64,000 nucleotides of DNA from Oscillospiraceae bacterium (GTDB taxonomy: Bacteria; Bacillota; Clostridia; Oscillospirales; Ruminococcaceae), in NCBI GenBank assembly GCA_009778065.1, contig WRKM01000013.1, positions 1 through 64,000 of the forward strand. Direction: 5' to 3'. Made by a program: the position numbers and the translations under genes. This document shows, in pieces, positions 40,767 to 48,161 of this stretch. The notes under the pieces were generated by a model. The model searched no databases, had not been told where the DNA came from, and saw nothing but the letters and a program-made list of their open reading frames with translations. The number at the start of each line of letters is the position of its first letter. Position 1 is the first letter of the stretch.

Positions 40767-42218
40767 ATGCCGAGTTTAAAAAAGAACATCTTCTACCAAA
40801 ACGCATATCAGGTTATAACTACATTACTCCCGATGATAACAGTTCCGTATGTAACAAGAGTTTTAGGGGCGGAGAACATCGGCATTTACTCCTATACATT
40901 TTCGATAACAACATTTTTTGTAATTTTTGCGATGTTGGGTATAAATATTCACGGAAGCAGAGCAATCGCAATGGTTCGAGATAATAAGAAAGAATTAAAC
41001 AAGACATTCAGCGATTTATTTTTTTTACATTTGGGTGTATCGCTTTTAGTATTACTGGCATATATTATTTTTTTAGTTTTTATAGCCAATGAATTTCATT
41101 TTATATTTACTATTCTCATATTTCACATTATAGCCGCACTGCTTAATATTACCTGGTTTTTTACGGGAATTGAAGAATTCAAATTAATGGTTACACGAAA
41201 TACTGCTATAAGAATTATTATAACAGCTTGTGTCTTTATTTTTGTAAAAAACAGTGACGACTTGCGGTTCTATACATTTATATTTGCATTTGGAGAATTT
41301 GTTTCACAAGCGATATTATGGTTTTTTAAAAAAAAGTTCGTATCGCTTGTAAAACCAACCTTGAGCGGAATCAAATCTCATATAAAACCTATTTTTATAC
41401 TATTCGTTTCTGTTATTTCGGTAAGTGTATATCATCAATTAAATAAAGTTATACTCGGCTCTATGAGCGATAAGGTTCAATTAGGATATTTTGAAATTTC
41501 TATGTCTCTAATCAGTGTTTTTTTAGGATTTATATATGCTTTTAACGGAGCAGTATTACCTCGTATATCCAATATAACTGCTAACAAAGAAAATTCAGAA
41601 TCAGCGAATTATATAATTTTTATTTCTATGAAATATTTAATGTTTGGTTCTTTCGCTTTAGCGTTTGGGCTTGCCGGAGTGTCAAATAATTTTGTGCCGT
41701 TATTTTTAGGGGCTGAGTTTATTGATTCTAAAACTTTGGTTTCAGTTTTATGTATAACTATACCTCTTTGTGCATTTCAAAACACTTTAAATGTTCAATA
41801 TATCATCGTAAATTCAAAGGATAAAATACTCGCAATTACAACTATTGCGGGGGCATTGGTTAATATAGTTATAAATTTGATTCTGATTCCCGTTCTTCAA
41901 GCTATGGGGGCAGTTGTAGGTATGATTGCCGTTAATGTTGTTCAATGCATTATATTTTCATTAGTCGCAAGAAAAGAGCTTCCTATTCGGGTATATATAA
42001 AAAACAGTATATTTTTTATAATAACAGGGTTTGTTATGTTTTTACTTGTTCGATTTATCGGTGAGTTTATGGCGCAAAACATAATTTCTCTGTTAATACA
42101 AATTGGAGTGGGTGCTTTGTTTTATATAAGTGCAAGTTCGGGATATTTATATGTTACTAAAGATGAGTTTTTTATAAACAATATTAACAAATTTATTAAA
42201 ATAATCGGGAGGAAATAA
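40767..42218 (+). CDS. Wzx-type oligosaccharide flippase
   Basis: A 483-residue MOP-superfamily membrane protein with about 14 helices. The start MPSLKKNIFYQNAYQVITTL and TVPYVTRVLGAENIGIYSYT are characteristic of Wzx/RfbX proteins. It would move the undecaprenyl-linked repeat unit across the membrane. With the Wzy and Wzz candidates it indicates a Wzx/Wzy-dependent pathway. Confidence 0.93.
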   Translation: MPSLKKNIFYQNAYQVITTLLPMITVPYVTRVLGAENIGIYSYTFSITTFFVIFAMLGINIHGSRAIAMVRDNKKELNKTFSDLFFLHLGVSLLVLLAYIIFLVFIANEFHFIFTILIFHIIAALLNITWFFTGIEEFKLMVTRNTAIRIIITACVFIFVKNSDDLRFYTFIFAFGEFVSQAILWFFKKKFVSLVKPTLSGIKSHIKPIFILFVSVISVSVYHQLNKVILGSMSDKVQLGYFEISMSLISVFLGFIYAFNGAVLPRISNITANKENSESANYIIFISMKYLMFGSFALAFGLAGVSNNFVPLFLGAEFIDSKTLVSVLCITIPLCAFQNTLNVQYIIVNSKDKILAITTIAGALVNIVINLILIPVLQAMGAVVGMIAVNVVQCIIFSLVARKELPIRVYIKNSIFFIITGFVMFLLVRFIGEFMAQNIISLLIQIGVGALFYISASSGYLYVTKDEFFINNINKFIKIIGRK

Positions 42219-42219
42219 A

Positions 42220-42970
42220 ATGATTAACGAGAAAGAAAATTTAAAATCCAATGAAATCACGCCATATGATGTTGTTTGGACTGACAGCAAAATAAGCTTG
42301 TTTTGGGATAATATGTCCAAAACTACTAGACAATATTATTCCGATAAGGTAGGAAAATCTATATTGAGATTTATGAAAAAATATATAAGTTTCGATAATA
42401 AGAATGTGCTTGACTACGGATGCGGGGGGGGGGGGGTTAGAAAACTTGTTACGATATACGAAAGCTGAAGTTTATGGTTTTGAATTTTCAAAAGATTCGG
42501 CGCAGTTTGTAAATAAAAAGCTATCCGCGTATTCTAAATTTCATAATGTAGAATCACAAAAGATTCCTATGGAACACCCCGATAACTTTTTTGACATTAT
42601 TACTTGTTTAGAGGTGGCGGAACATTGTGATGATACAGCCCTTGAAAAGCTTAAATCCGAATGTCTGAGGCTTTTAAAACCGGGAGGATATTTAATCGTA
42701 ACTGTACCCAATGAAGAGGATTTAAACGATTCTTCGGTTTGTTGTCCCGATTGCGGATGTAAATTTCATACAGTACAACATATTAAAAGCTTTTCAAGTG
42801 AATCAATAGTTAATGCTTTTGGAGATGGCTTTTCTTTAATAAAAGTTTCCGCAACACGTTTTGCAGAAAAGGGTTTTCGCATGAAAATCATGTCATTTTT
42901 ATTAAATGCAAACAGTTTTATTTATAAAAGAAAAAAGCCGCATCTAATATGTATACTAAAAAAAGCATAA
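42220..42970 (+). pseudogene. SAM methyltransferase, currently out of frame at a 13-G tract (phase OFF)
   Basis: Codons 1-72 read in one frame up to NVLDYGCGGGG, then the 13-G tract shifts the frame and the product ends at 42468 (82 aa). The rest of the enzyme continues in another frame (LENLLRYTKAEVYGFEFS, ITCLEVAEHCDD, LLKPGGYLIVTVPNEEDL) to 42970. With 12 G the frame would be one uninterrupted 249-residue class I methyltransferase with a proper motif I. The tract encodes the SAM-binding glycine loop itself. No other lesion is visible, which favours a switchable gene over decay. A homopolymer sequencing error is the main alternative. Confidence 0.85.
42424..42436 (+). repeat. Poly-G tract, 13 G, phase-variation switch
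   Basis: Thirteen G residues in the glycine-loop codons of the methyltransferase. The present length puts the gene out of frame; 12 or 15 G would be in frame. Confidence 0.9.
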
Positions 42971-42997
42971 AAATAAAACTAACTGAGGGGACTAACT

Positions 42998-43897
42998 ATG
43001 GGGTTATCAAAAAGCGGTGTCGAATTTTTTGCTCATTTAAGAGAAAATGAAGGATTCGATTTTACGAAAACAATTACTTTGGGTAGACAAAATATTTTCG
43101 GTGAATTCTTAAAACTTAATAAGAGTTTTGACAGATTTATTTTAAAAACATTGAAAATAGATAAAATTCAACTCGATACTTTTAAGGAAGAACTTCAAAG
43201 TGCAAAGGCGCGGAACTTTCCGGGGTGTTTGTATGCTGAACCCTTTTTTAAGGTATTAGGAGCGAAGGCTGTTGACTCTATAGACTACTCTGATTATGAA
43301 GAAGCAACGATTATTCATGATTTGTCAGTCCCGATTCCCACGGAATTGAAAAATAAATATAATTGTGTTATTGACGGAGGATTACTTGAACACGTTTTTA
43401 ATTATCCTGTAGCTTTAAAAAACGCAATGGATTTGGTCTCTCTTCCTTCGGGGGGGGGGGGGGGTCTTGTTCTTATAACCCCCGGTAATAATTGGTTTGG
43501 ACACGGTTTTTATCAGTTTTCGCCTGAACTCTTTTACTCTGTGCTTAGGGAAGAGAACGGATTTACTAATACAAAAGTCTATACTTACAGCAGTGAAACT
43601 CGTAATTGGTATTATATAAAAAGCCCCAGAGAGGTGCATGGGCGAGTGGATGTTTTACCTAAATTAAAACTATGTTTATTATATGTTGTTTCTGAAAAAA
43701 TAGGAGAAGTACCATCGGATTTGAATGTGTATCAAAGCGATTATGAGGCGGTATGGGAAAAAGGTAATATTATATCAATTATATCAAATAAAAACAAGCT
43801 TTATAAAATATTAAAAATATTTTTACCAAAGCAAATAAAAAATTATTTATTATACAAGATAAAAGTCAAAAAGTATTTTATTCCCGTTAAGTTTTGA
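42998..43897 (+). CDS. Methyltransferase-like protein with 15-G tract (phase ON)
   Basis: A 299-residue protein resembling SAM methyltransferases of capsule clusters: DLSVPIP, DGGLLEHVFNYPVALKNAMD, ITPGNNWFGHGFYQFSPELF. The 15-G tract encodes SGGGGGLVLITP, the position where relatives have a short GG turn before a beta strand. As read the frame is open to the natural end, so the gene is ON. One base gained or lost would truncate it after about 155 residues. It follows the OFF methyltransferase by 27 nt, so the pair could give four expression states. Confidence 0.8.
   Translation: MGLSKSGVEFFAHLRENEGFDFTKTITLGRQNIFGEFLKLNKSFDRFILKTLKIDKIQLDTFKEELQSAKARNFPGCLYAEPFFKVLGAKAVDSIDYSDYEEATIIHDLSVPIPTELKNKYNCVIDGGLLEHVFNYPVALKNAMDLVSLPSGGGGGLVLITPGNNWFGHGFYQFSPELFYSVLREENGFTNTKVYTYSSETRNWYYIKSPREVHGRVDVLPKLKLCLLYVVSEKIGEVPSDLNVYQSDYEAVWEKGNIISIISNKNKLYKILKIFLPKQIKNYLLYKIKVKKYFIPVKF
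43450..43464 (+). repeat. Poly-G tract, 15 G, phase-variation switch
   Basis: Fifteen consecutive G residues inside the coding region; the present length keeps the reading frame. Confidence 0.9.
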
Positions 43898-43929
43898 TAG
43901 AAAGAAAGGATGTAATTAACCATGCAATT

Positions 43930-43961
43930 AAAAAAAACCGCTTGACATAAAAGCCAAGCAG
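43930..43961 (-). terminator. Intrinsic terminator of the PIN toxin-antitoxin operon
   Basis: On the minus strand CTGCTTG (43961-43955) pairs with CAAGCGG (43944-43938, one G-T pair), followed directly by eight T. It lies about 12 nt past the last minus-strand gene. Confidence 0.85.
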
Positions 43962-43973
43962 TCGTTGCTCAAT

Positions 43974-44153
43974 TTAAAGAGAGAGTTGTTTTTTATCGCG
44001 TAGTTCGTCCATTGTCTTTTTTGCTTCTGCGACACCCTTTTGAAAATCTCTCTTGCCTTCTTCGAGTGTCATTCGGCTGCGCTGTTCTGCTTTATACAGG
44101 CGCATAGCGTGTATTTCGTCCACATTGTAGGTAATTATTTTTGGCGGGTTCAT
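43974..44153 (-). CDS. Small antitoxin-like protein, partner of the PIN protein
   Basis: A 59-residue charged protein (MNPPKIITYNVDEIHAMRLY, then a long helix EEGKRDFQKGVAEAKKTMDE). I start it at 44153, because GAGGAGG lies 8 nt before. It begins 4 nt after the PIN gene, in the same short operon. The order toxin first is the reverse of vapBC. The antitoxin role is inferred from size, charge and position; I recognise no named DNA-binding fold. Confidence 0.6.
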   Translation of the reverse strand: MNPPKIITYNVDEIHAMRLYKAEQRSRMTLEEGKRDFQKGVAEAKKTMDELRDKKQLSL

Positions 44154-44157
44154 ATTC

Positions 44158-44637
44158 TCATTCCTCCTCATCAAGTAGCATTGCAGGTGATATTATACGG
44201 ATATTTTTGTATCGTTCTCTGATATTCACTGCTTCAACGGCGGTCATAGCACGTAAATTAACGATATGCTTAAAATTCCACGATAGAATAACATCACAGT
44301 CATTTACCGATGCAATAGCGATATGTGCCGCATCTTCCTTGCTTTTCGGCGGCAGACCTCCGACTTCAAAATATAAAAGGCTTAATTGTTCGGAGCGTTC
44401 GTCCTGTTCAACCTCTGTATACTCAATATCAAGCAATAACGACAACATATCAGCCCTCTTGGGTTCGGGGCAGTCATTCAACTCCTCAATAGTCAAATCA
44501 GAGATATGAACATGATATTTCGCCGCCTTTATATCTCTCCATAGTTTGAGTGTGTCATTCATCTTTTCGGGAGCATCAGGAGCATTTAAATAGCTTATAA
44601 CCGAAGTATCAAGATATATTTTTAATTTTTTCAACAA
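44158..44637 (-). CDS. PIN-domain protein, VapC-like toxin candidate
   Basis: A 159-residue PIN protein: the first acidic motif in IYLDTSVISYLN (Asp10), Glu in LTIEELND, and the C-terminal acidic part SKEDAAHIAIAS and CDVILSWNFKHIVN. Four acidic residues are consistent with a metal-dependent RNase. It starts at a TTG after AAAGGGGG. It lies antisense to the capsule operon with its own consensus promoter and terminator, so it is an autonomous module. Confidence 0.8.
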   Translation of the reverse strand: MLKKLKIYLDTSVISYLNAPDAPEKMNDTLKLWRDIKAAKYHVHISDLTIEELNDCPEPKRADMLSLLLDIEYTEVEQDERSEQLSLLYFEVGGLPPKSKEDAAHIAIASVNDCDVILSWNFKHIVNLRAMTAVEAVNIRERYKNIRIISPAMLLDEEE

Positions 44638-44659
44638 ATTTTCCCCCTTTCTTATATTT

Positions 44660-44688
44660 ATTATAACCTATTGGTTTTAACTTGTCAA
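44660..44688 (-). promoter_or_regulatory. Perfect consensus promoter of the PIN operon
   Basis: TTGACA (44688-44683), 17-nt spacer, TATAAT (44665-44660) on the minus strand, about 25 nt before the PIN start codon. Confidence 0.9.
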
Positions 44689-44731
44689 TAAACAAATTGT
44701 TAAAATTTTATAAAAAAGCGAGGTTGGAAAA

Positions 44732-44821
44732 ATGAAAATAAAACAAGCTGTCAGAGAACTAAATTTACATGGCTATAAATGTTGTTATATTAGTGCAACA
44801 GGGATAAATCAACTTTTATAA
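44732..44821 (+). CDS. 29-codon open frame, possibly a gene relic
   Basis: The frame MKIKQAVRELNLHGYKCCYI onward ends at 44821, in the 230-bp gap between the divergent PIN operon and the next capsule gene. GAGG and GG lie upstream but spacing is loose. It may be the 5' stub of a gene cut by rearrangement, a leader peptide or nothing. I do not recognise it. Confidence 0.25.
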   Translation: MKIKQAVRELNLHGYKCCYISATGINQLL

Positions 44822-44868
44822 ATACGGTGGTTCATAAAGTATAAAAAAATTAATTTGGAGGAAAAATT

Positions 44869-45033
44869 ATGTACCTCGACCCCGGTTTCGGCAGTATGCT
44901 GATTCAAGTATTAGTCGCATCGTTTGCGGCGTTGGCAATGACTTTCGGAATTTTCCGTCAAAAAATCGTCGCGTTTTTCAGAAAAGGTAAAAAAGGCGAT
45001 GAAACTTCTGCGGGAGATGAAAGTGATGAATAA
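44869..45033 (+). CDS. Small membrane protein (54 aa) of polysaccharide/sulfatase loci
   Basis: A 54-residue protein: MYLDPGFGSMLIQVLVASFA, one membrane helix (about 8-29), then a basic and finally acidic tail (KKGDETSAGDESDE). The MYLDPG(F/S)GS start is recurrent in small proteins beside capsule methyltransferase and sulfatase genes. A GGAGG site is 7 nt upstream. Its stop region overlaps the next start by 8 nt (ATGAATAA). It may anchor or regulate its neighbours; function unknown. Confidence 0.8.
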   Translation: MYLDPGFGSMLIQVLVASFAALAMTFGIFRQKIVAFFRKGKKGDETSAGDESDE

Positions 45034-46453
45034 TTCGATTCCCGACCCCGGCTCATTCCGCGACCCGTCCGGCGTCGTTTTTCGGCGCGGGGTTAAGCTT
45101 TACAGACAGGTTAATCCCTGTTACAAAGCGCAGTATGAAAAGCTAAAGTCGCAGGGGCTGTATGAAGAGCTTGTAAAGCGCGGACTTTTAATTTCTCATA
45201 AAGAAGTTGATGTACAGGGGATTGATGGTTGTGCAGGCGGCGATTCGTCCTGCATGGTGATTGAACCTGAGCTTGTACCGCTTATTTCATATCCGTATGA
45301 GTGGAGCTTCGGTCAGTTGAAAGATGCGGCGTTGGTGACATTGAAAATTCATCGCAAGGCACTCGATTTCGATATGATTCTAAAAGATGCTTCTGCGTAT
45401 AATATCCAGTTTTTGCGCGGAAAAGCCATTCATATTGACACGCTCTCTTTCGATTTTTATAAAGAGGGTGAGCCGTGGGTCGCTTACGGACAGTTTTGCA
45501 GACACTTTCTCGCGCCTCTGTTTCTGATGACGTATACCGATATTCGGCTCTTACAGCTGATGCGGACTTACATTGACGGTATACCGCTCGATTTAGCAAG
45601 CACTTTGTTGAAAGGGAAGGGCGGGTTCGCCGCAAAAGCGCATATTCATTGGCACGCCAAATCGGTGACTAAACACGGTAGCGCGGGGCAGTCCGAGCAG
45701 TCTGCGCCGCATAAGATGTCAATCAGTAAATTCAAGATGACAGCCTTGATTGAGTCGTTGATAAGTATTGTAGGGAAGCTTGAACTGCGGGGAGTGGAGA
45801 CCGAGTGGGGCGATTATTACGCCCGTACTAATTATTCGGACATGGCGGCAGAGAAAAAGAAAAGTATGGTCGCCGCATATTTGGATAAGGTTTCGCCTGC
45901 CGTTACGTGGGATTTCGGCGCGAATGACGGGACATATTCGCGTTTGGCTTTATCAGGGGGAACAAATGAGAATAAATTTGTCGCCGCGTTTGATATTGAC
46001 CCTGTTGCGGTAGAGCGTAATTATACAGCCGTGAAAAAGTCGGGCGAAAATATGCTGCCCTTGCTTTTAGATTTAACCAACCCGAGTCCGTCAATCGGAT
46101 TCGCCAACCGCGAACGCGGCTCGCTTGAAAAACGCGGTAAACCCGATTGTATACTGATGTTGGCGGTGATTCATCATTTGGCTATTTCAAATAATCTACC
46201 GCTTGGGATTATCGCAAAATGGGTGGCTTCTCTTACGGAGAATTTAATCATAGAGTTCGTACCGAAATCAGACTCGCAGGTTAAGGTGCTTCTCGCTACC
46301 CGTGAGGATATTTTTCCCGATTATACAGAACAGGGGTTTGAGACGGCTTTTGCGGATTATTTTAGCATAACGGAGAAAAAAGGCATAGAGCAAAGCGAAA
46401 GGAAAATGTATTTGATGAAAAGACATGGGGAGTTCGGCAATGACGGAAGTTAA
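45026..46453 (+). CDS. Two-domain protein with C-terminal SAM methyltransferase fold
   Basis: A 475-residue protein. The N-terminal half (about 1-240) begins PDPGSFRDPSGVVFRRG and YEWSFGQLKDAAL and looks like the domain that precedes methyltransferases in nodulation/capsule-associated proteins. The C-terminal half has motif I WDFGANDGTYSRLA near 294, AAFDIDPVAVERNY and ILMLAVIHHLAISNN. It is coupled to the small membrane protein before it and to the sulfatase-like gene after it (14-nt overlap). It likely modifies the exported glycan; substrate unknown. Confidence 0.75.
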   Translation: MNNSIPDPGSFRDPSGVVFRRGVKLYRQVNPCYKAQYEKLKSQGLYEELVKRGLLISHKEVDVQGIDGCAGGDSSCMVIEPELVPLISYPYEWSFGQLKDAALVTLKIHRKALDFDMILKDASAYNIQFLRGKAIHIDTLSFDFYKEGEPWVAYGQFCRHFLAPLFLMTYTDIRLLQLMRTYIDGIPLDLASTLLKGKGGFAAKAHIHWHAKSVTKHGSAGQSEQSAPHKMSISKFKMTALIESLISIVGKLELRGVETEWGDYYARTNYSDMAAEKKKSMVAAYLDKVSPAVTWDFGANDGTYSRLALSGGTNENKFVAAFDIDPVAVERNYTAVKKSGENMLPLLLDLTNPSPSIGFANRERGSLEKRGKPDCILMLAVIHHLAISNNLPLGIIAKWVASLTENLIIEFVPKSDSQVKVLLATREDIFPDYTEQGFETAFADYFSITEKKGIEQSERKMYLMKRHGEFGNDGS

Positions 46454-48143
46454 AAAAGAGAAAAGTATAACACGGTTTTTTCCGTTTATTGCGAGCGTTT
46501 TAGTCCCTTTTTATCCGCTTTTATACCTGTATAATCAAAACGCGCAGTACCTCTCGATTTTTCATGTTTTTATATCTGCATTAATCTTCGCGCTGTTCAT
46601 GGCGGCTGTGTTTTGGGTGGCAAAAAAGTTTACCGGCTCCCCCGTGGGTGCAATGCTTTTTTGCATATTATCCTGGGCGGTTTATTTCTATGCGGTTAAA
46701 ATCACGCCTGATATTGAACTGAGAAAGCGTTATATTTTATTAATAATTGCGGCATTACTGATTATTGCTTTAATTGTAATAAAACTGACGGCTAAAAAAA
46801 TAAACCCCTTTATTTCTCAAACATTTAAAGCATCTATAGTGGCATTTATATTCTCTGTCGCTGTGTCTCTCGTGATGTTTAATGCCGTGTTATCTGTAAT
46901 ACGTTATATAGAACTCGGCAGTGAAAAAAGCATAGATAAAAGCGTGTATAAAACTGTTTTCACTGTAGAATCCGGTCTCTCCGCTCCTAATATTTATTGG
47001 TTTCATACGGACGGTATGTTAGGATTCGGCGCATTTGAATTCTTTTTCGGAGATGAGCAGGAAGAGTTTACGCGAGAACTTGAAAACCGCGGCTTTTGGA
47101 TTAATCGAGATGCCGCTCTTAATGGAGGACGTTCAACACAAGCGGCACTCCCCGCGCTCATGAGTCCGCACTTTTATGACCGCGCAATGTCTTGGCGGTT
47201 TGCTTCCGAATATGCAAGGTTAATCCCGCAAAATCAAGACTTGATTTTAAATCCCGAAAAACGCACAGAGCTGAATTTCACCTCTCTCAGATTAGCGAGA
47301 GAAAAAAACGAGTTAATCACGGCTTTCGGAAACGCCGGTTACAATACAATCACTATCTCAACTTTAGGTATTTATTTTTATCCGACCGGAAATAAGTTTT
47401 ATGACTATACCGACGGCTTAACCGTATTGTTACCGAAGGACCCCGATAAAGGGACGCAATCTCACATTAATAATATCAGCAATTTGAGAGATTTATTCGA
47501 TTTAATAGGCGTTACAGTATTTATACCCGACAAATTTACCGAAAAGTTCTTTAGTAAATTAACGCTGACGGGGTTTATACAAGAAGACCTCGAACCCCAC
47601 GGGTTTGATTTGTATAACGAATTCAAAATTGCCGATAATGAAACAAGCCGAGGGCGGATAACTCGATACAATAATATTTCAGAGAGTATATACTCCTTGC
47701 AGGGGGAGTCATCACCGCGTTTTACAGTGATTAATTACCTTCTGTCGCACAGACCTTACGGGTGGGACGAAAATGGTAATTATAATGACGAAGATGGTCA
47801 AAACCCGTTCCGTTATCCCCCGCAACATAGGCTCGGCGCGGATGTGTTACTTAAATACATAGACATGATTTTAGAAGACGACCCGAATGCAGTTATAGTT
47901 TTACAAGCTGACCACGGACTTCACGGACTGCTGGAGACTTATACAATCGAAGAGCTTATGGAGACTTTTTCATGCACATTGGATGAAGCAGTGCTTTTAT
48001 GGAATTCGGTCATGAGTGCGGTTCGTATTCCCGACGAACAAATGACCCCCGAAGTAATGGAAATACTGCAAGACCCGCGTAATATATCCCGCTGGCTCGT
48101 GAATACTTACGTCGGCGAGAATTATGATTATGTAATGCCGTAA
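46440..48143 (+). CDS. Sulfatase-fold membrane protein, paralog 1
   Basis: The 567-residue protein has about 5 N-terminal membrane helices (about 15-165) and an extracytoplasmic alkaline-phosphatase-superfamily domain: metal Asp in YWFHTDGMLG, a likely Thr/Ser nucleophile region in GGRSTQAALPALMS, and VIVLQADHGLHG. Such LtaS/EptA/OpgB-like proteins move or remove phosphoglycerol, phosphoethanolamine or sulfate groups on surface glycans. The ATG at 46440 follows GGGGAG. The last 31 codons are nearly identical to those of the next two genes. Confidence 0.8.
   Translation: MTEVKKEKSITRFFPFIASVLVPFYPLLYLYNQNAQYLSIFHVFISALIFALFMAAVFWVAKKFTGSPVGAMLFCILSWAVYFYAVKITPDIELRKRYILLIIAALLIIALIVIKLTAKKINPFISQTFKASIVAFIFSVAVSLVMFNAVLSVIRYIELGSEKSIDKSVYKTVFTVESGLSAPNIYWFHTDGMLGFGAFEFFFGDEQEEFTRELENRGFWINRDAALNGGRSTQAALPALMSPHFYDRAMSWRFASEYARLIPQNQDLILNPEKRTELNFTSLRLAREKNELITAFGNAGYNTITISTLGIYFYPTGNKFYDYTDGLTVLLPKDPDKGTQSHINNISNLRDLFDLIGVTVFIPDKFTEKFFSKLTLTGFIQEDLEPHGFDLYNEFKIADNETSRGRITRYNNISESIYSLQGESSPRFTVINYLLSHRPYGWDENGNYNDEDGQNPFRYPPQHRLGADVLLKYIDMILEDDPNAVIVLQADHGLHGLLETYTIEELMETFSCTLDEAVLLWNSVMSAVRIPDEQMTPEVMEILQDPRNISRWLVNTYVGENYDYVMP
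48035..48127 (+). repeat. 93-bp near-identical 3' segment (also 49706-49798 and 51405-51497)
   Basis: The segment encoding EQMTPEVxEILQDPRN and the following residues to GENY is present at the end of all three sulfatase-like genes with only a few mismatches, although the rest of paralog 2 is strongly diverged. This pattern suggests recombination or gene conversion through the gene ends. Confidence 0.9.
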
Positions 48144-48161
48144 AGGAGAAATTTTAGAATA

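Noticed and set aside
42220-42970. Two separate overlapping small genes (82 and 188 codons)
   Set aside because: Together they make one methyltransferase whose motif I spans the junction; the second frame has no ribosome binding site. A single gene with a shifted G-tract is the better reading.
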